Counted from the stretch's first letter, positions 42,816 to 52,393 are shown. The stretch is 64,000 nt of DNA from Defluviitaleaceae bacterium (GCA_009780315.1 WRAH01000008.1:1-64000); one strand, 5' to 3'. The notes: generated from the sequence alone by a model not told the origin. Made by a program: numbers and translations.

Positions 42816-44192
42816 ATGCACGCATGGGAATCAATACAAAAGGTTGTAGATTATATCGAAGAAAATTTAACTAATCATCATTCACCTGAGGAGTTATCAA
42901 AAATTGCCGTCCTTTCGCCATTTTACTTTCAGCGTTTATTTGCTCGCCTTGTGAAGCGGCCTGTTAATGAATATGTAAAAATGCGTAAACTGGCAAGGGC
43001 TTGTAAAACCCTAGAAGACAAAAGCAAGCGTATACTGGATATTGCTCTTGAACATGGCTTTAACAGTCATGAGCATTTTACAAAAACATTCAAAAGTGCG
43101 TTTAAAATGACACCAGAAGCATACCGCAATAATCCTGTTCGGTTAAATCAAGTCATGAAGCCTGATTTATTACTTGGTTACACAATAATTGATGAAGATG
43201 TACCCCTTATTACTGACAGTATCGTTTTGGAAATATCACGCAAAACAATAAATGTACCCGAGTATTACATTGGATTTTCTGCAACCGTTTCAGTGTCGGA
43301 ACAGACCCCACTTGGAAAAACCACAGGAATAGATGTACCTGGTCTATTGTGGGATAAATTTCATAAGCAAAAGGATGAACTAAAAGGGATTATACCTAAT
43401 GGTATAGCCTTTGGAGTTTCAACCTTTGGAGATGATGAAGATGGCACTTTTAACTATTTTGCAGGGGCTTCTGCCACACCCCACGCAACGGTATATGATG
43501 ATGTCACAACTTGGGCACTTCCTGCCGCCGAATATATTGTATGTTCTTTTGAGGCTGAAAATATGACTGAATTAACAACTTCTGCATTGGGCAAAAGCAT
43601 GAACTATCTGTTTGGCACTTGGCTTCCTAAACATAATTTATCAACACAGCCATTTTCAGCAGAAAAGTATGTGACGGTAAGCCCTGAAATATGTAAGATG
43701 GAATTATGGGTAATACCAGTACCAATCAATGACAAAGACATAAATAGTCACCGCTTACAATGGAGCGAATGCTTTGACAGTGTCAATGAACCGTCAAAAA
43801 GCCAAATAAGCACATTTGTTGACACACCTTTATGGGATGATTTTTCTGGTTATTTGCAAGAGACATATGATGTAAAGCCTAAATTGTTCTATAGTCATTG
43901 TTCCATGCATGAGGGCATTTGGAAGGGATGGAACATCAAATATAAAAAAAGCAACAAAGCATTATGTACACTTTACCCCAAATCGGGATACTTTGTCGCA
44001 TTGATAGCCATAGGAATACGCGAGATGAACGAAGCCGAATTACTAATGCCTTCATGTACTGAATACACACGAAAACTATTTGAACAGACTGTTTTGGGGC
44101 ATAGTGGTAAATCCTTGGCGTTTGATGTGAAAAATGCAAAAATTCTTGATGATGTGAAAAAATTAGTCTCATTGCGTGTGGTTAAGCCATAG
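42816..44192 (+). CDS. AraC-family regulator fused to GyrI-like and DUF3788-like domains
   Basis: 458 residues from an ATG preceded by TGGAGGTTGAC. An AraC helix-turn-helix pair at about 4-105 (WESIQKVVDYIEENLTNHHSPEELSKIAVLSPFYFQRLFARL and the second helix with FNSHEHFTKTFKSAFKMTPEAYR) is followed by a GyrI-like effector-binding fold (about 130-300). The last 130 residues (PLWDDFSGYLQETYDVKPKLFYS...WNIKYKKSNKALCTLYPKSGYFVALIAIG) resemble DUF3788. It may sense a small molecule. The flavodoxin gene downstream is a possible target. Confidence 0.75.
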   Translation: MHAWESIQKVVDYIEENLTNHHSPEELSKIAVLSPFYFQRLFARLVKRPVNEYVKMRKLARACKTLEDKSKRILDIALEHGFNSHEHFTKTFKSAFKMTPEAYRNNPVRLNQVMKPDLLLGYTIIDEDVPLITDSIVLEISRKTINVPEYYIGFSATVSVSEQTPLGKTTGIDVPGLLWDKFHKQKDELKGIIPNGIAFGVSTFGDDEDGTFNYFAGASATPHATVYDDVTTWALPAAEYIVCSFEAENMTELTTSALGKSMNYLFGTWLPKHNLSTQPFSAEKYVTVSPEICKMELWVIPVPINDKDINSHRLQWSECFDSVNEPSKSQISTFVDTPLWDDFSGYLQETYDVKPKLFYSHCSMHEGIWKGWNIKYKKSNKALCTLYPKSGYFVALIAIGIREMNEAELLMPSCTEYTRKLFEQTVLGHSGKSLAFDVKNAKILDDVKKLVSLRVVKP

Positions 44193-44244
44193 TCTTATTG
44201 TTAAAAAATATGAAGGATATCGTAATATTCAAAAAATATTACAC

Positions 44245-44273
44245 TTGACATCAGAATATAATCAGAATAAAAT
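44245..44273 (+). promoter_or_regulatory. SigA-type promoter for flavodoxin gene
   Basis: Perfect TTGACA (44245-44250), 17-base spacer, TAAAAT (44268-44273), about 100 bases before the flavodoxin start. Confidence 0.6.
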
Positions 44274-44375
44274 AACAATGTTAAATTATATAGCATTGTT
44301 ATTAAATATGTTTTAGTTTAAGTCCATTAAAAGGGATAAAAAATACTCTAAACACTCACTGGGAGGAATAGGGAT

Positions 44376-44846
44376 ATGAAAACATTAGTTGTCTATGCAA
44401 GCAAATATGGGTGTACAGCAGACTGTGCAAGTTACTTAAAAACCAAAATATCGGGAGATGTAACACTGGTTGATATCAACAAAGCCCCTAAGCAAATTGA
44501 ACTTCATTCATTTGATACAATTGTCATTGGAGGGTCTGTGTATATTGGCAAAATTTCAAAAAAACTTCGTACATTCTGCGAAAATAACCTTGATGTGCTT
44601 ACAAAAAAGAGCATTGGTATTTTCCTTTGTGCCGCACTTTCTGAACAATTTAATGAAACGTTGAAAACCAACTTTCCAGCCCTATTATTAAAATCCGCAA
44701 AAATCACAGCGTTATTCGGAAGTGAGGCGCGGTTAGAAAAGTTGACATTTCTTGATAAGACTATAATAAAAGCCGTTACCAAAGGGGATTATAGTCAGTT
44801 TAAGATTAAAAAAGAGACGATGGATACATTCGCCAACGCAATTTAA
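44376..44846 (+). CDS. Flavodoxin domain protein (HemG-like)
   Basis: 156 residues. KTLVVYASKYGCTADCASYL is the phosphate-binding loop of FMN-binding flavodoxin, with VIGGSVYIGKISKKLRTFC and IGIFLCAAL later. The type matches menaquinone-dependent protoporphyrinogen oxidase-like flavodoxins (Flavodoxin_5). Its partner is unknown. GGGAGGAATAGG precedes the ATG. Confidence 0.8.
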   Translation: MKTLVVYASKYGCTADCASYLKTKISGDVTLVDINKAPKQIELHSFDTIVIGGSVYIGKISKKLRTFCENNLDVLTKKSIGIFLCAALSEQFNETLKTNFPALLLKSAKITALFGSEARLEKLTFLDKTIIKAVTKGDYSQFKIKKETMDTFANAI

Positions 44847-44849
44847 AAT

Positions 44850-44882
44850 ACCAACCTCGAGGCAAATGAACCTGAGGTGGTA
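44850..44882. terminator. Weak hairpin between converging genes
   Basis: CCAACCTCGAGG pairs imperfectly with CCTGAGGTGG, between the flavodoxin gene and gerBC. It is a likely but imperfect terminator. Confidence 0.35.
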
Positions 44883-44902
44883 AAAGATGTGTTTTAAACT
44901 GT

Positions 44903-47059
44903 CTAAACAACCAAAACATTCACTCGTGGAGTAATGTCTAGGCTTTCAAAGATTTTCTGCCAATTATCTGTATGGGCTTTGTATAAGGGATAGTTTGTTT
45001 TTCGCAAATGGTCTTGAAGATTGAGTGCGTCTATTTTGTATTCTCGTTGAAGCTTGGTGAGTACATGGGTTATTTCTGACGCTATTTCGGCGGATAGGGC
45101 GTGTTCTTGATTGGTTTTGGTAGATTCTTTTGTGTTGCCTGTTGCGGTTACTTTGATGACAACATGGAGGTTTTCATCAAAGATGATTTCTACCTCATGA
45201 GATTCTACTTTCATGGGGACTTGATTTGCAGTTACTACCGCCCCATCATTTCCTTGTGGAATGCACCATAGAAAGCCCCGCAGTTCTTCAGGGGTTAGTT
45301 TTCCAACCAAATTGCTATCTTTTACAACAACTGCGCCAATGAGTTCCAGCTCATCATCATTTGTACATATTTGAGGGATTATTGCGCTATTTATTTCAGT
45401 GCTGAATCCCTCGAAATCTAAAGCAAAAGCTGTACCGCCTAATTTGTTTTTATGGCTAAAAAGTTCTGATACATACAACCCTGGTAAAGTTTCACCTGGA
45501 GGTTTGGCTTCTAATATTTCTGTTGGGTCATCTGCCGCAAGCATGTATATACTGGCACAAATTTGCGGCATTTTGCTTACAACATTGATTACACCGTTGA
45601 TATGGCGGGGACTTTCTAATAAGTCTGTACCCAGAATCAGCAGTTTTGCTTGCCCATAGTAAAGTTGTTTATCTGTTTTTGCATCCAGCTTTTTTAGGGC
45701 TTCGGTAATAGTTTCGCCTTCGGCAGTTTTAATATTTTGCTCTGCTTCTTCATCGCTTTTGCCTAAAATGGGAACACTAAGGGACACAATATAGTTATCA
45801 TCTTCACATTTATCAATGCCCATAGCAACAACAAAAGCACGGTCTTCCATCTCTACCCTATCCCAGCAGGCTGTGAAAGTGAAGGATACAATGGCTAAAA
45901 TGAAAGTAAAAGCTGCGGTTTTAAGTTTACCCTTACCCCATGTGCTTATTTTTGCCGCAATAATGAGTAAAATTGGCAGTACAATGAGAAAGAATACCCC
46001 TGTAGTTAAATACAAGTAGTCTAAATATTGATAAATTTCCCTTTGGGAAAAGGGAATATTGCTTATAGCAAAAACCCCAACAGCAGTCAATAAAACACCT
46101 TTAAGCAAGCGATTTTTTTTAAATTGTAAAATGTCCCTTGCCAATATACCGCCAAAGAATAACATTGCATTACCCAGTACAAATGCAGTAATTATCCAAA
46201 AACTAAACATGAGTGCTTCTTGACGCTCAATAAAAGAGCCAGGAATATTTATCATATCCATCATTCGCAAAACGGGCCAAGCTTCGTTTGCCACACCACG
46301 CCCAAAAGCTACAATGGTTGCCATTGTAATCAGCGTAATGATACCACCTGCCACAGCAACTGCACCTACAACAGGGCGAACCAGCGGTTTTTTTCGCGGC
46401 AAAAATGGCGACACAAGTAACAGCATTTCCATCCCTGTAAAAATAAAGCCAAGACGTAGTATACTGGTTATCAATGTTTGGGGCGGTGTAACCAATACAG
46501 GTTGCAAATTTGAAAAGTTAGCATCCACAGCCGCACATATAAATAAGAAAATACTTGGCAAAATCATCACTAAAATCAAAACTTCTGCAACTCTTGCACG
46601 GGTTTCAATACCTTTGGCAGCGGCATAGGCACACACAGCCAGCATGATGGCACTAACGACAGGCATGGGTGTATTTGGAAGTAATATTTCTCGTACAATT
46701 TCCATAAACACACGCATTTCAAGCCCTGCCGCTAGTACCAATTTTGCCCACAATGCCACACCAATAAAATACGCCAAGGGCTTAGTCAATAAAATGCCTG
46801 TAGACTCAATGAAGGTTTTTGGCGGTGTGTCTTCACCTTCTGCTGTTGCTTTTGCCACAGCTTTTATTGCAAAGCATATTAGCGCACCAATAATCATTGC
46901 AACCACTGTAAGCCCCAGTGCAATCAGCCACCCATCCTGCCATGTACTGCCAAGAAGATTAGCCGCGCGGCGGGGCAGTACAATAACCCCTGTACCCATC
47001 GCACCTAGGATGATTAGAATTTGAAGTTGTCGCATTGTAATTTTTTCATTAGATGCCAT
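44903..47059 (-). CDS. Fused spore germination protein GerB-GerC
   Basis: 718 residues. Residues 8-370 are an APC-type permease (GerB/spore permease) with about ten membrane helices, starting ITMRQLQILIILGAMGTGVIVLPRR. Residues 381-718 are the Ger(x)C lipoprotein: a hydrophobic segment with a lipobox-like FTFTAC (C398), then DRVEMEDRAFVVAMGIDK and the GerC tail. In known gerA operons B and C are separate genes; here no start codon lies in frame at the junction, so they are one polypeptide, with the former signal peptide as an extra helix. The product would sit in the inner spore membrane and help sense germinants. It is 18 bases downstream of gerA. Confidence 0.85.
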   Translation of the reverse strand: MASNEKITMRQLQILIILGAMGTGVIVLPRRAANLLGSTWQDGWLIALGLTVVAMIIGALICFAIKAVAKATAEGEDTPPKTFIESTGILLTKPLAYFIGVALWAKLVLAAGLEMRVFMEIVREILLPNTPMPVVSAIMLAVCAYAAAKGIETRARVAEVLILVMILPSIFLFICAAVDANFSNLQPVLVTPPQTLITSILRLGFIFTGMEMLLLVSPFLPRKKPLVRPVVGAVAVAGGIITLITMATIVAFGRGVANEAWPVLRMMDMINIPGSFIERQEALMFSFWIITAFVLGNAMLFFGGILARDILQFKKNRLLKGVLLTAVGVFAISNIPFSQREIYQYLDYLYLTTGVFFLIVLPILLIIAAKISTWGKGKLKTAAFTFILAIVSFTFTACWDRVEMEDRAFVVAMGIDKCEDDNYIVSLSVPILGKSDEEAEQNIKTAEGETITEALKKLDAKTDKQLYYGQAKLLILGTDLLESPRHINGVINVVSKMPQICASIYMLAADDPTEILEAKPPGETLPGLYVSELFSHKNKLGGTAFALDFEGFSTEINSAIIPQICTNDDELELIGAVVVKDSNLVGKLTPEELRGFLWCIPQGNDGAVVTANQVPMKVESHEVEIIFDENLHVVIKVTATGNTKESTKTNQEHALSAEIASEITHVLTKLQREYKIDALNLQDHLRKTNYPLYKAHTDNWQKIFESLDITPRVNVLVV

Positions 47060-47077
47060 GGTTTTACCTCTTTGGAA

Positions 47078-48604
47078 TTAAGATTTTTTTGAAGGGTTGG
47101 ACTGCATTCTAATATCTTGGTCTTTTCGTGCAAAAAAAGGTCTACGTCTCAAGCTAAATAAGGGAAAGCGGAACAAACTGTCTTTCAGGTCTTCCCATTT
47201 ATTCATTTCAGAAGCGGCAAAAGGCATAAGATAGGGGAAGCCAAAGCTTTTCATGGACGCAAGATGCACTAAAGTAATCAGCAAGCCTAACCACAGCCCT
47301 AGGAAGCCAAACGTTGCAGCTAAAAATAAGATACCGTACTTTACTAATCTAAAACTGTATACCAGCGAGATACTTGGGATTGCAAAAGTTGCAATGCCTG
47401 TCATGGCAACGATGATGACAACAATGGGACTGACCAATCCTGCTTCTACAGCGGCTTGCCCTATGATTAACCCCCCCACAATGCCAATTGTTCCGCCAGA
47501 AGCATTTTTAAGACGAATGCCCGCTTCCCGTAGAAGTTCAAAAGCAGAGTCCAGTAATATGATTTCCATAACCACTGGGAAAGGAACCGCTTGACTTGCT
47601 TCGGCGAGTTTAGAAGCCATTAGTAAGGGAATCATTGACGGGTGGTAAAGGGCTATTGCAATATAAATGCCCGGCAGGGCAACGGCAATGAATGCGCCAA
47701 TAAAGCGCAAAAAACGTGTGGCACTCATGACTTGCCAACGGCTGTAATAGTCCTCTGACGCTTGGAAAAAGGCATTTAAGGTCACGGGAACGATGATGAC
47801 AAAGGGGGAGTTGTCTACAATGATAGCAATGCGCCCTTCCAATAAAGCTGACGCGGCTTTGTCAGGGCGTTCTGTTAGCTGGGCTTGGGGGAAAGGGCTT
47901 AACCAGCTTTCTTCGATAAGCTGTTCTACACTGCCGCTATCCATGATTGCGTCAATTTCTATGGATTGCAGACGTTTTTCTACTTCTGCCAACACTTCTG
48001 GGCGAACAATACCTTCCACATACATGAGTGCAATGTCGGTTAGACTACGTGTACCTAGTTTGGATTGTTTTACTTTGAGTCCTGTGTCGCGGATTCTTCG
48101 GCGGATTAGGGCAGTATTAAAGCGCATGACTTCGCTAAAGGCTTCTCGTGAGCCTTGCACAACCACTTCTGTCTCGGCAGATTGTACTCCGCGGTTGGGA
48201 AAGCCTCGTGTGGCAATGATGATAACTTTTGTAGAATTTTCTACAAAAACGGCTGTGTCCCCTGCCATGATAAAATAAAGTACATCTTCCATCTTTTCTG
48301 CTTCGGAAAGGTCGGACGTGGCTATGCCTCGGTCGCGCAAGGCTTCGTACAGTCCTGCGGATTTTTCATCTGGAGTTAAGGCTGACCAGTCCATGTCAAA
48401 AATCCGTCTTATAACGGTTAAATCCATAAGGTCGCGTTGGGTCATTGCGTCAATATATGCCATATAAAGGGATGGCGCACCTTCACCGCCAGGGGTTAGT
48501 TTTCTCCCGATATAGTCTGTGCTGTCGGAAAAAAGTTCAGTTAACAGTTCGATATTGTCGTCCAAATTTATGCTTGGGTTTTCTGGAATTGTGGATTGCG
48601 TCAT
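47078..48604 (-). CDS. gerA: Spore germination protein GerA family
   Basis: 508 residues from an ATG preceded by GAGGTG. The soluble N-terminal half (about 1-270) and membrane half (about 280-430) match GerA-type A subunits; ELLREAGIRLKNASGGTIGIVGGLIIGQAAVEAGLVSP is a strong signature. The A subunit forms part of the germinant receptor with B and C. The C-terminal tail is basic. The gene is divergent from msmK. Confidence 0.95.
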   Translation of the reverse strand: MTQSTIPENPSINLDDNIELLTELFSDSTDYIGRKLTPGGEGAPSLYMAYIDAMTQRDLMDLTVIRRIFDMDWSALTPDEKSAGLYEALRDRGIATSDLSEAEKMEDVLYFIMAGDTAVFVENSTKVIIIATRGFPNRGVQSAETEVVVQGSREAFSEVMRFNTALIRRRIRDTGLKVKQSKLGTRSLTDIALMYVEGIVRPEVLAEVEKRLQSIEIDAIMDSGSVEQLIEESWLSPFPQAQLTERPDKAASALLEGRIAIIVDNSPFVIIVPVTLNAFFQASEDYYSRWQVMSATRFLRFIGAFIAVALPGIYIAIALYHPSMIPLLMASKLAEASQAVPFPVVMEIILLDSAFELLREAGIRLKNASGGTIGIVGGLIIGQAAVEAGLVSPIVVIIVAMTGIATFAIPSISLVYSFRLVKYGILFLAATFGFLGLWLGLLITLVHLASMKSFGFPYLMPFAASEMNKWEDLKDSLFRFPLFSLRRRPFFARKDQDIRMQSNPSKKS

Positions 48605-48802
48605 AAATTTCACCTCAATAGCCACATTTTGCTTCAATAGTTCTAAAATTATGCATATGACATTTGTGTGATATCACATAAGCAGGGTATAAAATTTGGT
48701 ATATTAGCTAATGACAATGTTTGTATAAATATTGTAATATGTCAATTAGATTACACGCGGGTGTGAAACCTTTATTCACCGCATATCTTAGGAGGTAATT
48801 TT

Positions 48803-49915
48803 ATGGCTGGATTAAAGCTTAAAAACATTGTGAAAAAGTACCCTAACGGATTTGTTGCCGTTAATGACTTCAATATGGACATTGCAGACAAGGAGTTTAT
48901 CATTTTTGTAGGGCCTTCTGGCTGTGGAAAAACCACGACTTTACGTATGATTGCAGGACTTGAAGAAATTACCGAAGGTGAATTACACATTGGCGACAAA
49001 ATTATGAACGATGTTGCGCCAAAAGACCGTGACATTGCTATGGTTTTCCAAAACTACGCCCTTTATCCCCACATGAGTGTCTATGATAATATGGCGTTTG
49101 GTTTGAAACTTCGCAAAACACCCAAAGCTGAAATTGAAAAAAGAGTGCATGAAGCTGCCAGAATCCTTGACATAGAACATTTGCTAGACCGTAAGCCAAA
49201 GGCACTTTCCGGTGGACAACGCCAACGTGTTGCGATGGGGCGCGCTATTGTTCGTGAGCCAAAAGTTTTCCTTATGGACGAACCTTTATCAAACCTAGAC
49301 GCAAAACTTCGTGTACAAATGCGTACAGAAATTACAAAACTCCACCAAAAATTACAAACCACTTTTATATATGTAACCCATGACCAAACAGAAGCGATGA
49401 CACTAGGTACACGCATTGTTGTTATGAAAGACGGCGTTGCCCAACAAGTTGACTCACCTGCAAACCTATACAATAAACCTGTTAATTTATTTGTGGCTGG
49501 CTTTATCGGTTCGCCTCAAATGAACCTTGTAGAGGTTAGTGTAGAGAAAAAAGGCAGTGACATTTGCCTTATGTTTGGAGAGTTTTCAATCAAATTACCC
49601 GCAACCAAAGCAAAGGTAGTTGAAGAAGGCGGCTATGTAGGCAAAACTGTCATTATGGGCATTCGTCCTGAAGACCTTAAAGATGAAGAAATGTTTATCA
49701 GCCAATCTCCAGACTCCATCATTAAAACAGAAGTTGAAGTTACCGAACTTTTGGGTGCAGAAGTTTACCTTTACCTCATGTGTGCAGGGCAACAAATGGT
49801 TGCCCGTGTAAACCCAAGAAGCACAGCCAAAAGCGGAGACACCATAACCATGGCACTTGATGTACAACGTATTCATGTTTTTGATAAAGAAACCGAGCAA
49901 GTGATTACAAACTAA
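48803..49915 (+). CDS. ugpC: Sugar ABC transporter ATP-binding protein, MsmK/UgpC type
   Basis: 370 residues. Walker A GPSGCGKTTTLRMIAG, signature LSGGQRQRVAMGRA, Walker B VFLMDEPLSNLDA and a switch His (YVTHDQTEAMT) are all present, followed by a C-terminal OB-type regulatory domain (about 240-370). Such ATPases serve several carbohydrate permeases, whose genes are not here. AGGAGG precedes the ATG. Confidence 0.93.
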   Translation: MAGLKLKNIVKKYPNGFVAVNDFNMDIADKEFIIFVGPSGCGKTTTLRMIAGLEEITEGELHIGDKIMNDVAPKDRDIAMVFQNYALYPHMSVYDNMAFGLKLRKTPKAEIEKRVHEAARILDIEHLLDRKPKALSGGQRQRVAMGRAIVREPKVFLMDEPLSNLDAKLRVQMRTEITKLHQKLQTTFIYVTHDQTEAMTLGTRIVVMKDGVAQQVDSPANLYNKPVNLFVAGFIGSPQMNLVEVSVEKKGSDICLMFGEFSIKLPATKAKVVEEGGYVGKTVIMGIRPEDLKDEEMFISQSPDSIIKTEVEVTELLGAEVYLYLMCAGQQMVARVNPRSTAKSGDTITMALDVQRIHVFDKETEQVITN

Positions 49916-49951
49916 GATAAATTTTAATAATAAAAAAAGAAAGTTAATAGA

Positions 49952-49991
49952 AATGCACCTATCATCTGATTTTCAAGATGATAGGTGCATT
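49952..49991. terminator. Terminator after ugpC
   Basis: A perfect 16-bp stem (49952-49967 with 49976-49991) followed by TTGTTAATG. It sits between converging ugpC and the B12 radical SAM gene. Confidence 0.85.
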
Positions 49992-50032
49992 TTGTTAATG
50001 CGTTAGAGAGAATAATGGTTAAATACTTTCTA

Positions 50033-51925
50033 TCACACAGGCGTAGCTGCTTGTTTAGTAGATGGCTGAAATGCAATAGGTTTAATTTGATTTCTAGCTT
50101 CACCAGATAATGCTTTAAGCAATCCAGCTGGCGATAAAACGCCTTGCTTAAATATTTTATTTTTCTTGTAAAATCGAATATATTGCTCTGTTTTGACAAG
50201 GGTTTTGCTTCGATAAGCTTCAGTAATATCAAAGTCTGTTTTCACTACCAAAGACTCTGTGCTATTGCTTCTTGCATAATCATAAAAAGCTTTTTCATAA
50301 CTAAAAACCATAGCCAGCAAACCATTATAATCGGTACCAATCTCACGCCTGCATAAGTCAATAAAAAACTGAGCTGCCCGGTCATCATCTTCATAATTTA
50401 TAAAAGTGCTGTCAATTACGAAATTTTCAGACGCGTTTCTTTCATTATGAATATCCGTTATGATATCTTCCATCATCGTGTATAGCGTCAACAAACCATA
50501 CTTGCCTATCACATGCTTTACAGAAAGTTTAAAACAAGAAAAGAGTGCTGAAAAACATATAACAAGTGTATCAAAAAATGGGTATTGAAGCCTCACTTCT
50601 GTATCAAAGACGTAGCAGTGAGAAAACATGTCGGGATATGCTTTAACAAGAGAAACAGAGATTTCATCCATTTTGTTATGATATAGTGTAGGCTTTGACT
50701 TCTCAGGTGAGTAGTACATAATATCCTTTACTTTCTCATATTCAAATGTCATAGGGTATAATTGAAAACAATGCATCTGTATCACAATAGGTCTTGTCAG
50801 TTCCTTGAAAAGGGATTCAATAAACATCACAGTTTCCTTAAAATCATCTATTGTTTCATCTGGAAAACCATAAATAAATGAAGCCGTAATGTTAATCTTA
50901 ACGAGCATACATTCTCTTATTACATTAAGAGCGGTCTCTAGATTTAAGTTTTTCTTGATAATTTTTTGCATTCTAGGCGATGCAGTTTCTATCCCTAGGT
51001 AGATATTCCTACACCCTGCTTTTTTTAAGTGCTTCAGCATTTCTATCTTTAAAACATCAGTTCTTGATGAACAACCCCACGTAAAGGGCCGATTACTTTC
51101 AATGAGCTTATTACAAAATTCCATCAAACGCTCATGGTCAGCTGTAAACAAATCATGCATTATAGAAAAATGGCTGATTTTGAACTTGTCGTAGTAATAT
51201 ATAAACTCATTAAATAGGTCATCTATGTTTTTTAGCCTAAAATTTCGCTCCCAAAAAATACTTGTTGCGCAGAATGTGCAATTGAAAGGACAACCACGTC
51301 CCCCCTCTAGTGGAATTGACAACGCTTCATCAGCAGCAATTGTAGGAAAGGTATATGGAGAATAGTCTTGAATGCTATACTTTACTAATTCCGTTCCTGC
51401 TAACCGCTTAGGTGATTCATTTCTTATGATAGAAGCATCGCCCGCCCTATATGCTATCCCTGGAACATCTTTTATATCCTTATATCCTATAAGCGACTGC
51501 ATCAAATCCACTGCCGTAAATTCTGATTCGCCTAAAGCAATTGCGTCAACAAAATCGAAAGCAGTCAAACAACTTTTGTACGTATGTGTGGCCTGTGGAC
51601 CTCCAAACACGATTTTTATACTACTATCATTATTTTTTACATGTTGGGCAACTCTTACAGACACATCAAAAGAGCAGGACATTGTGTAGAACCCAACTAT
51701 TTTCGGCTTCTTTAATGTAATATATTGAGCAATGTTTTTAACATTTACCTCATAATCATTTTCGTAACTAAATTTATCTGTAGAATAAAGATAATCAAAG
51801 TCAATAATATCAACACTAAAATGTGGCTTTAGCACTTCACGCAAAGTTAGCAATCCTAAATGTATGTGATTTTGCCAGTGAGTGCGCTTCGTAAACTCAA
51901 CACTTCCCACAAGGATAATATCCAT
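50033..51925 (-). CDS. B12-binding radical SAM enzyme of RiPP cluster
   Basis: 630 residues from ATG 51925 (a TTG four codons upstream has no spaced ribosome site). A Rossmann-like B12-binding part (MDIILVGSV...VGFYTMSC...IVFGGPQATHTY...ALGESEF) precedes the radical SAM core with C212-x3-C216-x2-C219 (GGRGCPFNCTFCATS). A helical C-terminal part of about 200 residues follows. The layout fits RiPP C-methyltransferases of the type that act on Nif11-like or similar precursor peptides. It is the last gene of a three-gene set with the precursor and a second radical SAM gene. It would methylate or otherwise modify unactivated carbons in the core peptide. Confidence 0.75.
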   Translation of the reverse strand: MDIILVGSVEFTKRTHWQNHIHLGLLTLREVLKPHFSVDIIDFDYLYSTDKFSYENDYEVNVKNIAQYITLKKPKIVGFYTMSCSFDVSVRVAQHVKNNDSSIKIVFGGPQATHTYKSCLTAFDFVDAIALGESEFTAVDLMQSLIGYKDIKDVPGIAYRAGDASIIRNESPKRLAGTELVKYSIQDYSPYTFPTIAADEALSIPLEGGRGCPFNCTFCATSIFWERNFRLKNIDDLFNEFIYYYDKFKISHFSIMHDLFTADHERLMEFCNKLIESNRPFTWGCSSRTDVLKIEMLKHLKKAGCRNIYLGIETASPRMQKIIKKNLNLETALNVIRECMLVKINITASFIYGFPDETIDDFKETVMFIESLFKELTRPIVIQMHCFQLYPMTFEYEKVKDIMYYSPEKSKPTLYHNKMDEISVSLVKAYPDMFSHCYVFDTEVRLQYPFFDTLVICFSALFSCFKLSVKHVIGKYGLLTLYTMMEDIITDIHNERNASENFVIDSTFINYEDDDRAAQFFIDLCRREIGTDYNGLLAMVFSYEKAFYDYARSNSTESLVVKTDFDITEAYRSKTLVKTEQYIRFYKKNKIFKQGVLSPAGLLKALSGEARNQIKPIAFQPSTKQAATPV

Positions 51926-51986
51926 AGTATATAACAACTCTCTTTCTTAGTCGAATACACATATCTAAAGTCATTTATTAAAAGAT

Positions 51987-52020
51987 GGGGTGAAAAATAA
52001 GGTGCGGTATACTACAGTTT
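51987..52020. repeat. Left repeat pair flanking RiPP precursor
   Basis: GGGGTGAAAAATAA (51987-52000) and TACTACAGTTT (52010-52020) each have a perfect inverted copy on the other side of the precursor gene, at 52363-52376 and 52379-52389. Confidence 0.8.
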
Positions 52021-52053
52021 TTTACTTAGGCTTTCAGTGGATAGACTAGATGA

Positions 52054-52075
52054 CAAATAACTACATTGTTATTTG
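52054..52075. promoter_or_regulatory. Hairpin at the 3' end of the precursor gene
   Basis: CAAATAAC / GTTATTTG, a perfect 8-bp stem with loop TACATT. It overlaps the last four codons and stop of the precursor. There is no T-run, so it may stabilise the mRNA or slow transcription rather than terminate it. Confidence 0.45.
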
Positions 52076-52342
52076 GTATTTTTGACCAGCATGGTCTGTC
52101 TGTGTAATTGCGCCACCAGCTACCATTTCGAGATCATTGTCTTCTAAATCAATTTCGATTTCTGACATTCCATTAAAAGCTTCTGCAAACTCATCTTCAG
52201 TCACACCTTTGAGATGGTCTTTGCAGACTTCATAAAATGGTGAAAGATTACCTTTTGAAACTTGAGCCTCAATAGACTTTATATGCTCTATTATTTCTGG
52301 TTTTTTGAATAAATCTGTTATTTTTTCTCTCAGATTACTCAT
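52061..52342 (-). CDS. RiPP precursor peptide with VAGG leader
   Basis: 93 residues. The leader (1-77) is acidic and helical, with LEDNDLEMVAGG ending at G76-G77, the usual double-glycine cleavage site of Nif11-like and similar RiPP leaders. The core is AITQTDHAGQKYQITM (78-93), with no Cys, two Thr in ITQT and a Tyr, Gln and Lys that radical SAM enzymes could modify. AGGAGGTGAC lies upstream. It is between a SPASM-type radical SAM gene and the B12 radical SAM gene, all in one direction. The cluster has no visible transporter or peptidase. Confidence 0.75.
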   Translation of the reverse strand: MSNLREKITDLFKKPEIIEHIKSIEAQVSKGNLSPFYEVCKDHLKGVTEDEFAEAFNGMSEIEIDLEDNDLEMVAGGAITQTDHAGQKYQITM

Positions 52343-52362
52343 TAAGTCACCTCCTATTTTAT

Positions 52363-52389
52363 TTATTTTTCACCCCATAAACTGTAGTA
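52363..52389. repeat. Right repeat pair flanking RiPP precursor
   Basis: TTATTTTTCACCCC (52363-52376) and AAACTGTAGTA (52379-52389) are the exact reverse complements of the two left blocks, but in swapped order. Confidence 0.8.
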
Positions 52390-52393
52390 CTCA

